Shown piece after piece: positions 44,205-51,619 of a stretch of 64,000 nt of DNA. Below the pieces are notes generated by a model. That model was not told the DNA's origin. It saw only the letters and a list, made by a program, of their open reading frames with translations, and searched no databases. Source of the stretch: QWHO01 sp021404945. Lineage in GTDB: Bacteria > Vulcanimicrobiota > Xenobia > Xenobiales > QWHO01. Every line of letters begins with the position of its first letter. Positions within the stretch are counted from its first letter, which is position 1. Where the stretch lies: positions 33,152-97,151 of the forward strand of contig CAUJEN010000057.1 of assembly GCA_963169765.1 (NCBI GenBank), read 5' to 3'. A program made the position numbers and the translations under genes.

Positions 44205-45559
44205 CGGGGAATGGGCCTTCCGTGGGGGTCGGTGGTGGGCGCCTCGAGCAACTCCTCGAGCCGGGCCACCACCTCGGCGGGAAGGATGTGCTCGATCTCC
44301 TCGGCGTCGCGGTGCACGTGGTCGTGGGCGATGTCTGCCTCGCGAGTCAGGAAGAGCTCCCACAGGCGGTGGTTGCGCACCAGCCGTTCGGCCAGCGCTC
44401 GCCCTTCGTCGCTCAGACGCACCCGATCCGAGGACACGATCACCAGCGGGCCCAGTCCCCGCACCCGGCCCGACAGATCGCTCACGCTCTCACGGCGGTC
44501 CCGAGCTAACTCGTCGAGAGTGATCCACTCGGCACCGTCACGGTCTTCCTGGGAGCGGTAGATGGACTTCACCAGGTTCTCCCGCTCGGTGCGGTGGCGC
44601 CGCATGGCTCGACGCCAGGCGCGAATGAGCAGGCCGCGCTCGGGGGCCAGCAGGTAGGCGGCCAGAAAAAAGCACGAGGCGGCCAGCACCATGCACGGTC
44701 CCGTGGGCATTCCTCGGGCCAGAAAGGAGAACAGGGCGCCCAGGGCACCACTCAGCACCCCGATGACAGCTGACCAGGCTAACATGGTCGGCATCCGCCG
44801 CGAAAGCAGCTGGGCCGTGGCCGCGGGAGTGATCAGCATGGCCGAGACCAGCACCACCCCGACGGCCGGGATGGAGGCCACCACGGCCAGCGTCACCAGG
44901 CCCATCAAGAGTGCATTGAGCCAGCCCACGGGCAGACCGATGGAGGCCGCGAAGACCGGGTCGAAGCTGGTGACCGTGAGCTCCTTGAAAAGCAGGCCCA
45001 CCAGCCCCAGGCAGAAGACCGTAACCAGGGCCAGAATGATCACGTCGTTCAAGCCCAGGGTGGCGGCCTGGCCGAACAGAAAACGGTCCAACCCGCTCTG
45101 GGCCCCCGACTCGCTCTTTTGAATGCGGGTCAAGAGCACGATGCCCAGCGCGAAGAAGCTGCTCAACACCAGCCCCATGGCGGCGTCCTCCTTCAGCCGG
45201 CTGTAGCGGCGAACAGCCCACACCGCACCGGTCCCCAGCACTCCCGCCAGGCTCGCTCCCACCATCAGGGGCACCATGGCCTTCTGGCCGGTCACCATGA
45301 AGGCGGCGGCCACGCCCGGGAGCACGGCGTGGCCCAGGGTATCGCCCATCAGCGACATGCCCCGCAGCACGATGAAGGCGCCCAGCAGGCCGGAGACCAG
45401 GCCCAGCAGGATGGCCCCGGACAGCCCGTAAACCACGGCCGGATCGCCGAAGCGGAAGAATCGCTCCAGTTGCTGTCGCCAGCCGCTCTCCTCCAGCTCG
45501 GAGATCTTGGCCGCCCAGGCCGGGGCTGCCAGCAGGGCCAGCAGGGCCAGTGCTCTCAT
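44201..45559 (-). CDS. ABC-3 metal permease fused to MntR/DtxR-like domain (TroC-like)
   Basis: A 452-residue protein with an N-terminal signal-like segment (MRALALLALLAAPAWA), an ABC-3 permease (about 45-310; FGDPAVVYGLSGAILLGLVSG, TSFDPVFAASIGL) and a C-terminal domain (about 318-452). That domain aligns by eye with a full MntR/DtxR repressor: winged helix (RENLVKSIYRSQEDRDG, WITLDELARDR), then HRLWELFLTREAD and DAEEIEHIL, with residues matching MntR His77, Glu99, Glu102 and His103. The N-terminal Glu11 ligand is Lys. The DNA-reading part is better kept than in the sister permease. Both ends share ATGA overlaps with neighbours. Confidence 0.92.
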   Translation of the reverse strand: MRALALLALLAAPAWAAKISELEESGWRQQLERFFRFGDPAVVYGLSGAILLGLVSGLLGAFIVLRGMSLMGDTLGHAVLPGVAAAFMVTGQKAMVPLMVGASLAGVLGTGAVWAVRRYSRLKEDAAMGLVLSSFFALGIVLLTRIQKSESGAQSGLDRFLFGQAATLGLNDVIILALVTVFCLGLVGLLFKELTVTSFDPVFAASIGLPVGWLNALLMGLVTLAVVASIPAVGVVLVSAMLITPAATAQLLSRRMPTMLAWSAVIGVLSGALGALFSFLARGMPTGPCMVLAASCFFLAAYLLAPERGLLIRAWRRAMRRHRTERENLVKSIYRSQEDRDGAEWITLDELARDRRESVSDLSGRVRGLGPLVIVSSDRVRLSDEGRALAERLVRNHRLWELFLTREADIAHDHVHRDAEEIEHILPAEVVARLEELLEAPTTDPHGRPIPR

Positions 45560-46320
45560 CGCTGGGCCTGAGCCACGGCCTCGGAGACGTCCGACAGGAT
45601 GGTCAGGCGACCGCCGTAGGTCTTGCGCAAGAGCTCGCTGGTAAAGACCTGCTCGGTGGGGCCGCAGGCCACCACGCGCATGTTCAAGAGAAGAATGGAG
45701 TCGAAATACTCGCGCGCCGAGTCCAGGTCGTGGTGCACCACCATCGCCAGTCGGCCCTTCTCGCGCATCTCCTCGAGCAAGGTCACGATGGCCGCCTCGG
45801 TGGCCGCATCCACCCCCACGAAGGGCTCGTCCATCAGGTAGATGTGGCTGTCCTGAGCCAGAGCTCGGGCCAGGAAGACGCGCTGTTGCTGCCCTCCGGA
45901 CAGGTTGCCGATCTGGCGTTTGGCGAAGCCAGCCATGCCTACCTTCTCGAGACACTCCAACACCACCGCCCGGTCTTCAGGGCCGGGCCGCTTGAAAAGG
46001 CCCATCTTCCCGTAGCGCCCCATCATCACGACATCCTCCACGGTGACCGGGAAGTCCCAATCCACCGTGTCGCGCTGCGGCACATAGCCGACCTTGCTGC
46101 GCTGCTTTTCATAGGGCTCGCCGTAAATCTTGACCCAGCCCGAGGAAGCCGGCAAAAGGCCCATGATGGCTTTGATCAGAGTGCTCTTCCCCGCCCCGTT
46201 GGGCCCCACGATGCCAACCAGCTGGCGGTCCGGAATGCTCAGATCGATGTTCCACAGCACCGGTCGCCGCTCATAGGTGACCGTCAGATCGTGCACCTCG
46301 ACCGCGGGCGGCTGGCTCAT
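45556..46320 (-). CDS. Metal ABC transporter ATPase (TroB/ZnuC-like)
   Basis: A 254-residue ATPase: Walker A GPNGAGKST (39-47), Q loop YVPQRDTVDWDFP, signature LSGGQQQR, Walker B IYLMDEPFVGVD and H loop VHHD. It belongs to the Mn/Zn/Fe importer class that works with ABC-3 permeases. Its ATG overlaps the binding protein stop and its stop overlaps the first permease start, both as ATGA. Confidence 0.95.
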   Translation of the reverse strand: MSQPPAVEVHDLTVTYERRPVLWNIDLSIPDRQLVGIVGPNGAGKSTLIKAIMGLLPASSGWVKIYGEPYEKQRSKVGYVPQRDTVDWDFPVTVEDVVMMGRYGKMGLFKRPGPEDRAVVLECLEKVGMAGFAKRQIGNLSGGQQQRVFLARALAQDSHIYLMDEPFVGVDAATEAAIVTLLEEMREKGRLAMVVHHDLDSAREYFDSILLLNMRVVACGPTEQVFTSELLRKTYGGRLTILSDVSEAVAQAQR

Positions 46321-47234
46321 CGCAGCGCCTCGATGATGGTGTTGACATTGGCCCGCACCATTCCGTCATAGGTACCCTCCGGGGTTCCGCTGGCGCCCAT
46401 GGCGTCGGAGAACAGCGTTCCGCCCACTTTGGCGCCGGAATCCTGGCTGACCCGGTCGATGGCCGCCCGGGGCACGCTCGACTCCACGAAGATGGCCGGC
46501 ACCTTCTTGCGCTTGATGAAGTCCACCAGCTTGGTGACGTCGCTGATGCCTGCTTCGGTCACGGTGGAGATGCCCTGCAGTCCGACCACCTCGTAGCCGT
46601 AGGCCCGACCGAAGTAGCTGAAGGCGTCGTGACTGGTGACCACGATGCGCCGCTCGGCGGGAACCGTGGCCAGCTCGGTCTTGCACCAGGAGTCGAGCTC
46701 GGCCATCTCCTGGGCCAGAGCCTTGGCGCGGGTGGTGTACTCGACCGCGTGCTGGGGGTCGCGCGCGATCAGGGTGGAGGTTACAGGCTCGATGCACATG
46801 GCCCAGAGCGAAACGTCGAACCAGACGTGGGGGTCTGGCGTGCCCTGATGGACCAGCAGCCTGTCTTTGGGGATCCGGTCGGTCACGGCCACGACCGGGC
46901 GGGTCTTCTTCACTCCCTCGAAGACCTCGGTCATCTTGCCCTCCAGGTGCAGTCCATTGTAGAAGACCAGGTCGGCCTGCTGCAGCTTGGCCACGTCCGA
47001 GGCGGAGGCCTTGTAGAAGTGCGGATCCACCCCGGCCCCCATCAGGCCGACCACCTGGGCGTCGGGCTGAGCCAGGCGCTGGACCAGGTCGGTGATCATG
47101 GTGGTGGTGCAGACAATCTTGAGGCCGGCCGGGTTGGAAGGGGCGGGCCCACTGGCCGGGCCACATCCCATCACCAGGAGGCAGAGTGCGAAAATGAGCT
47201 TGCGCAGCGTGAGGCTCCCAAAAATTAGATGCAT
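46317..47234 (-). CDS. Metal-binding lipoprotein, cluster A-I solute-binding protein (TroA-like)
   Basis: A 305-residue lipoprotein (lipobox VMGC, Cys 24). The cluster A-I fold of Mn/Zn/Fe binding proteins is clear: GVDPHFYKAS (His ligand), TPDPHVWFDV (His), VPAIFVESSVP (Glu) and TLFSDAMG (Asp). A His/His/Glu/Asp set is typical of manganese or iron, but zinc is not excluded. The ATG at 47234 has gaggaa eight bases upstream. It heads the four-gene importer operon. The palindrome at 47221-47242 covers its start. Confidence 0.93.
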   Translation of the reverse strand: MHLIFGSLTLRKLIFALCLLVMGCGPASGPAPSNPAGLKIVCTTTMITDLVQRLAQPDAQVVGLMGAGVDPHFYKASASDVAKLQQADLVFYNGLHLEGKMTEVFEGVKKTRPVVAVTDRIPKDRLLVHQGTPDPHVWFDVSLWAMCIEPVTSTLIARDPQHAVEYTTRAKALAQEMAELDSWCKTELATVPAERRIVVTSHDAFSYFGRAYGYEVVGLQGISTVTEAGISDVTKLVDFIKRKKVPAIFVESSVPRAAIDRVSQDSGAKVGGTLFSDAMGASGTPEGTYDGMVRANVNTIIEALR

Positions 47235-47242
47235 CTAAATTT
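47221..47242 (-). promoter_or_regulatory. Palindromic operator over the importer operon start codon
   Basis: TTAGATGCATCTAA (47225-47238) is a perfect 14-base palindrome; extended to 22 bases only one of 11 pairs fails. It contains the start codon of the binding-protein gene. Its TTAG/CTAA half-sites resemble DtxR-family manganese or iron boxes. A repressor bound here would block initiation. No free-standing DtxR gene is in the window; the fused permease domains are the only candidates seen. Confidence 0.65.
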
Positions 47243-47386
47243 CCTCATTGACTCCAACTCTCCTGCCAAAGTGACCTGCGGAAGGTCTGCGCCGACTGAT
47301 TTGTATAGGCGCTCCCGCAGGAGCAAACACGTGAACGCTTCCACGCGGCGGGAGGGGCACCGCCGGCTCGGGTGAACTAGCCCCGC

Positions 47387-48352
47387 ATGCAGTACGATGC
47401 CTTCCTGTTGGTGAGCTTCGGAGGTCCCGAGGGGCCCGACGAGGTGATCCCCTTTCTCGAGAACGTGCTCCGCGGCCGCAACGTGCCTCGCGAGCGCATG
47501 CTGGAGGTGGCCGAGCACTACCAGCACTTCGGAGGAGTCAGCCCGATCAATGCCCAGAACCGGGCCTTGCTGGCCGCGGTGGGGCAAGAGCTGAGAAGTC
47601 ACGACATCGACCTTCGCCTCTACTGGGGGAACCGCAACTGGCACCCCTTCCTGGCCGACACCGTGCAGCAGATGAAACAGGACGGGGTGCGTCGAGCCCT
47701 GGCCTTCATGACCTCGGCCTACAGCTCGTACTCGGGTTGCCGCCAGTACCGCGAGGACGTGGCCCGGGCCCGGTCCACCCTGGAGAACCCGCCGGTGGTG
47801 GACAAGCTGCGCGTGTTCTACAACCATCCTGGCTTCATCGGGGCCCAGACCGAGCTGCTGCGAGCCACCCTGAAGAGTTGCCCCGGTCCGGTGCTGTTCA
47901 CCGCCCACAGCCTGCCCATGGGCATGTCCGACCGCTGCCGCTACGCGGAGCAGTTGACTGAGGCCGCCCGCCTGGTCGCCGAGGCGGCCGGGGTGAGCGA
48001 CTACCGCCTGGTCTACCAGAGCCGCAGCGGGCCGCCTTCCCAGCCCTGGCTCGAGCCGGACGTGCTGGAGGTGATGCGCACGATGCAGGGCTCGGTGGTG
48101 CTCTGCCCGGTGGGATTCATCTCCGACCACATGGAAATTTTGTATGATCTGGACACCGAGGCCCGCGACCTGGCGGCCGAGCTGGGGCTGCGCTTCGCGC
48201 GCTGCCCCACGGTGGGCACCCATCCGCGGTTTGTGAGCATGGTACGCGAGCTGGTGGAGGAGCGGTTGGGGCTGCGCAACGAGCGCGAGGCGCTGGGGCG
48301 CCTGGGCCCGAGCCACGACGTCTGTCCGGAGACGTGCTGCCTGCCCCGCTAA
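47387..48352 (+). CDS. Coproporphyrin ferrochelatase (CpfC/HemH-type)
   Basis: A 321-residue class II chelatase: LLVSFGGPEGPDEV at the N-terminus, FTAHSLPMGM (catalytic His near 176), VYQSRSGPPSQPWLEPD, and ISDHMEILYDLD (conserved Glu near 250). The ending HDVCPETCCLPR carries three cysteines that could join an iron-sulfur cluster, as in some CpfC proteins. It inserts iron into coproporphyrin or protoporphyrin in heme synthesis. It is divergent from the metal importer operon, with 152 bases between that hold a short hairpin near 47310 and no gene. Its placement beside an Fe/Mn importer is sensible. Confidence 0.9.
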   Translation: MQYDAFLLVSFGGPEGPDEVIPFLENVLRGRNVPRERMLEVAEHYQHFGGVSPINAQNRALLAAVGQELRSHDIDLRLYWGNRNWHPFLADTVQQMKQDGVRRALAFMTSAYSSYSGCRQYREDVARARSTLENPPVVDKLRVFYNHPGFIGAQTELLRATLKSCPGPVLFTAHSLPMGMSDRCRYAEQLTEAARLVAEAAGVSDYRLVYQSRSGPPSQPWLEPDVLEVMRTMQGSVVLCPVGFISDHMEILYDLDTEARDLAAELGLRFARCPTVGTHPRFVSMVRELVEERLGLRNEREALGRLGPSHDVCPETCCLPR

Positions 48353-48374
48353 GGGCGCCGTGCGTTGCGAGGGC

Positions 48375-48482
48375 CTACTGCACGATCCGCAGGGCGTGGT
48401 CAAACCCCTGGTGGTACCAGGAGCCCTCCACGAACGGGCGCAGGTGCACGCCGGCCGGGATGACCTGGCCGTTGGAGCAAGG
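48375..48482 (-). pseudogene. C-terminal remnant of an unknown gene (left fragment)
   Basis: About 35 residues on the minus strand (SNGQVIPAGVHLRPFVEGS, then WYHQGFDHALRIVQ, stop at 48375) look like the genuine end of a protein. Upstream the sequence runs into a plus-strand fragment. The 5' part is absent, so this is a remnant. Family unknown. Confidence 0.4.
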
Positions 48483-48871
48483 TCGGAGCATCGGTTTCGG
48501 CAGGCCCGGTCTTCGGCATCGGCTTTCCGCCCACGGTCCAGCTTCAGGGCCTGGAGTGGGACGGCCTGTCGTGTCAGGGCCTCCGGGGCGGGGAGGGCGC
48601 ATTTACCGCTACCCAGTTCAGTGCCAGCTCCGTGGCCCCCAACCAGGTCCAGCTCGATCTCGAGCATTCGGTCGACCTCGACTTCGAGCTCGGGGTCTTC
48701 GCCAGCTTCAGCGCCTGGGGGCTCTTCTCGGTGGGGACCGAGGCACTCTGGAACGTCAGTGATTTCCTTGACCTGACAATCCCTGCCACCGCGCAGGCCT
48801 CGCACCAGTTGACCAACACCATCGGCTCGCTCTCCCTGACATCGGCCAACCTCGGGTCGTTCTCAGGGTGA
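48464..48871 (+). pseudogene. C-terminal remnant of an outer-surface-like protein (right fragment)
   Basis: About 135 residues open in one frame from a TGA at 48461 to a stop at 48871, without any ATG. The sequence is regular and strand-rich (SAGPVFGIGFPPTVQLQGLE, LDLEHSVDLDFELGVFASF), as in beta-barrel or jelly-roll exported proteins. It overlaps the minus-strand remnant at 48464-48482. Two divergent genes appear to have lost their 5' ends together. The short stretches 48353-48374 and 48872-48908 hold nothing else. Confidence 0.45.
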
Positions 48872-48908
48872 GGGAGCTGCTCCCTACAGTGCCCGTCCTG
48901 GTGGACGC

Positions 48909-49559
48909 TCATGACTGCAGGTGCTTGAGGGCCTCGCGCCGAGAAAGGCCCGAGAGCCTGTCTCCCCGCGCCAGCACGAAGCTTTTCACGGCTTCGGGGT
49001 CGGTGCGAGCGTACTGGCGCAGGGCCCAGCCGATGGCCTTGCGCAGGAAGAACTCCCGCGAGGGCGCCACCCGGTCGATGGAAGCGAAGAGCCGGGCCGA
49101 ATCGGTCTTCTCCCGGTAGCCCAGCTGGTAGAGCAGAGCGGTGCGCTGGAGCCAGAAATTGTCCGACTCGATCCAGCGGTCGGTCACTTCGAGCTGGTGC
49201 GGGAAGCGCGCCAGGTGAGGGCCCACCACGTTGGAGGCCAGGGCGTCCACGGTGTCCCACCAGGATTTGCTCGTCACCAGCCATTCCCAGGTCCAGAGCA
49301 GCTCGGCTGTCCAGAGCTTGCGCGACTTCTCGATCAGGCCCAGGGCGAAGTACTGGAACTCTCGCTCGGGTAGCCCCCACAGGTGCTCCACGGCCTGCCT
49401 GAGCTCGGGAGCGGTCATGGGCGCGAGGTAAGGCTTGCTCAGCTGGCGGCGCGAGGGCGTGGGCAGGCCCAGAAACTCGAACTGATCGCGCATGTAGGCC
49501 TTCATGGCGCGGGCCTTCTGAGGGTCGGCCTGAGAGCGATAGACGGCTTCGATATCCAC
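48909..49559 (-). CDS. AlkD-like DNA alkylation repair protein
   Basis: A 216-residue all-helical HEAT-like protein with the AlkD-type core (WLVTSKSWWDTVDALASNVVG: the W...D pair that stacks on and attacks the damaged nucleotide). It removes alkylated bases such as 3-methyladenine. The start is GTG 49559 with aagga upstream. It is divergent from the YkgJ-like gene by 40 bases. Confidence 0.88.
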   Translation of the reverse strand: MDIEAVYRSQADPQKARAMKAYMRDQFEFLGLPTPSRRQLSKPYLAPMTAPELRQAVEHLWGLPEREFQYFALGLIEKSRKLWTAELLWTWEWLVTSKSWWDTVDALASNVVGPHLARFPHQLEVTDRWIESDNFWLQRTALLYQLGYREKTDSARLFASIDRVAPSREFFLRKAIGWALRQYARTDPEAVKSFVLARGDRLSGLSRREALKHLQS

Positions 49560-49599
49560 CGGGCAGGGTTTCCTTCAGGCAGCTCGGATAACCTGGAGA

Positions 49600-49863
49600 A
49601 TGCTGGAATGCCGAGTCGGATGCGGAGCCTGCTGCATTGCGCCCTCCATCGCCTCGCCCATCCCGGGTATGCCGGCCGGCAAGCCGGCCGGCGTTCGCTG
49701 CGTGCAGCTCGACGAGCAGAACCGTTGCCTCCTGCTCGGTCGCCCCGAGCGTCCCGAGGTCTGTCGCTCGCTGCGGCCCTCCCAGGAGATGTGCGGCGAG
49801 AACCGCGAGCAAGCGCTGCATCACCTGACCGTGCTGGAGCGCCTGACGCGTCCCGATGGTTAA
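49600..49863 (+). CDS. YkgJ-family cysteine-cluster protein
   Basis: An 87-residue protein with the family motif CRVGCGACC near the N-terminus, PGMPAGKPAGVRC, and later cysteines (VCRSL, MCG), about eight in all, suited to binding zinc or an Fe-S cluster. Function of the family is poorly defined. The ribosome site is too close to the ATG to be convincing, but no other start fits. The truncated deiminase-like frame begins right after its stop. Confidence 0.8.
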   Translation: MLECRVGCGACCIAPSIASPIPGMPAGKPAGVRCVQLDEQNRCLLLGRPERPEVCRSLRPSQEMCGENREQALHHLTVLERLTRPDG

Positions 49864-49901
49864 ATTTCAACGAGTTTTCATCTGCAGTAGGCTCAGGCTG
49901 T

Positions 49902-50798
49902 GATCGTCCAGCCTGCTCTGGCTCACAGCCCCGCCCCGGTTTTCCGGAGGGCGGTGCCCTCGGCTGCCGACTCGCCAGCCTCTTCGGCACCTTGCCCAAC
50001 CACGAGGGCTACGCGCTGGTGGGACGAGACAGCCTGGCCGTCACCCGGGCCAAGCTGGCCCTCGACCTGGGTCGGGAGGTTAGCGACAAAACGGCCCTGA
50101 GCGCGATCGCTCGCGACCACGGGCAGAAAGCGCCCAATGTGTATGCCGTCGAGCAGCCGGGCGAGTTCCACATCGACATGCGCATGATGTGCCTCGGGCC
50201 GGGCGAGGTCGTTCTCAACGACGCCCGCGAAGCAGCCGAAGTTCAGGTAGGCTGGCTCAAGGACGACATCGTGACGAGCAAGCCCCGCCACCCCGGCCCG
50301 GAGTCCTCGGTCTGGCAACGCCTGAACTTCCATCGCAAGCTGTTCTTCCACAAGCGCCGAGAGCGGCGGCTGGAGGACCAGATCGTGGCCCTGCTCGAGG
50401 AAGGGGAGCGAAGCGCCTCCTTCGAGGACCTGACCGCCAAGGACCTGAAGACGGCCGGGCTGACGGTGCACCGGATGGCGGGGGTGTTCGTGGACCCGGA
50501 GAATCCGACCGAGGACATGTTCAACTTCGTCAACGGCCGCCCCGGGGTGGATCGCTCCAATCAACGCTTCTTCGTGGGCCTGGGCGGGGACAGCCGCTCG
50601 GAGGTCTACGTGGCCCGCAAGCTGATGCAGGACCTGCCGACGGGGATCGTGCGCCTGCACTTCCTGGATCGCGAGCTGACTCCCTCGACGCTGGGGCTGT
50701 TTGGAGGCATCAAGTGCCGCACCAAGCCCGAAGGGGATCTGATTTCCAAGCAGCAGCTCAGGTCGCCTTCCCCTCCCCAGTTGGCCCCGGCTCCCTGA
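49902..50798 (+). pseudogene. 5'-truncated guanidino-group-modifying (deiminase/amidinotransferase-like) enzyme
   Basis: About 290 residues in one frame. An EGG motif and GYALVGRDSLAVTRAK are visible, then the His motif FHIDMRMM and the C-terminal catalytic Cys in GGIKCRTKPEGD, which fit the arginine-deiminase/amidinotransferase fold (His-Cys chemistry). No proper start exists: the frame runs into sequence directly behind the YkgJ gene (49863), and a usual N-terminal segment is missing; a TTG at 49992 is the first possible start. It is convergent with, and overlaps, the WD40 gene end. Either a remnant or a join; the C-terminal catalytic half is intact. Confidence 0.55.
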
Positions 50799-51582
50799 AG
50801 TCGGTCTCGGTCCAGAGGCGGATGGTGGTATCCATGGAGCCCGAGGCAATCAGGCCGTCCCGGATGGCCGTCGAGAGAATCTCGCCCTGGTGGCCCTCAC
50901 CCAGGAGCAGGCGCCCGGTGGGACGATGAATCAGGCGCAGGTCGGCGTTGACACAGCCCACCGCCAGCCAGTCTTCATGGACACTCAGGGCCAGAGCCGG
51001 GCTCCCGGGAGCATAGACCCGTCCCTCCGGCCAGGTCAGCACCCCCTGCTCGCCGCCGGCCAGCATCCCACCCTCGGGCAGGGCAGCCAGGCAGCGGCGC
51101 CTCCCCAGTCGGAGGTGGCCGCAGGCTTCTCGCTCGGTCAGACGCCACAGCTCGATTCCCTGATGCAGCGGCGAGCAGGCAGCCAGCGCCCCATCTTGCA
51201 TGAATGTGAGGGCGGTGACATGACCGTCGAGACGAAAGCCAGGGTGCTCGCGCCGGTCGCTCAGGGCCACCAGGCGTACCCGTCCATCTTCCAGGCCCAG
51301 GGCCAGCCAGCTCGAGCTTAAGGCCAGCGAGCGAACCGGACTGCTTGCCTGAATGGACCAGACCGGCTCCAGGGCCCGATAGAGCTCGACCTGGCCGTTG
51401 AGCAAGGCGACAGCCAGCCAATCTTCCTGAGTGGCCAGGGCCGAGATACAGCCTTCAAAGGGCCAGCTGTCGACCAGCTGGCCCTCCAGCCAGAAGAGTA
51501 CCTGGCTGTCTTCGCCCCCGCTCACAAGCCGCCCCGAGGGGTCGAACGCCAGCGCTCTGACCGCCCCTCGGTGGCCCGTCAA
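50758..51582 (-). CDS. WD40 repeat protein
   Basis: About 274 residues of WD40 blades, beginning LTGHRGAVRALAFDPSG and ending with SGSMDTTIRLWTETDF. It is cytosolic and has no enzyme domain. The start is uncertain: TTG 51582 (aaggag 12 bases upstream) or ATG 51648, which would overlap the SPFH gene end. It lies just behind a stem-loop downstream of the SPFH gene. Probably a protein-interaction propeller. Confidence 0.6.
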   Translation of the reverse strand: MTGHRGAVRALAFDPSGRLVSGGEDSQVLFWLEGQLVDSWPFEGCISALATQEDWLAVALLNGQVELYRALEPVWSIQASSPVRSLALSSSWLALGLEDGRVRLVALSDRREHPGFRLDGHVTALTFMQDGALAACSPLHQGIELWRLTEREACGHLRLGRRRCLAALPEGGMLAGGEQGVLTWPEGRVYAPGSPALALSVHEDWLAVGCVNADLRLIHRPTGRLLLGEGHQGEILSTAIRDGLIASGSMDTTIRLWTETDFREPGPTGEGKAT

Positions 51583-51589
51583 ACAGAGA

Positions 51590-51613
51590 GGCCCACTCCT
51601 TTCGGAGTGGGCC
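51590..51613 (-). terminator. Stem-loop after SPFH gene
   Basis: A perfect 10-base-pair stem, ggcccactcc/ggagtgggcc, with a GAAA tetraloop in the minus-strand RNA, begins seven bases after the SPFH stop codon. It is followed by a short, imperfect T-rich stretch (tctctgttt). It is likely a terminator or processing site; the aaggag inside the right arm could also serve the downstream WD40 start. Confidence 0.6.
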
Positions 51614-51619
51614 GGATGA

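Noticed and set aside
43333..45122. Plus-strand frames opposite the metal permeases
   Set aside because: Antisense of hydrophobic helices gives Gln/His-rich nonsense frames; minus strand is certain.
47300..47330. Short inverted repeat between importer and ferrochelatase genes as terminator
   Set aside because: Only five to six pairs, no T run, and it lies between divergent gene starts.
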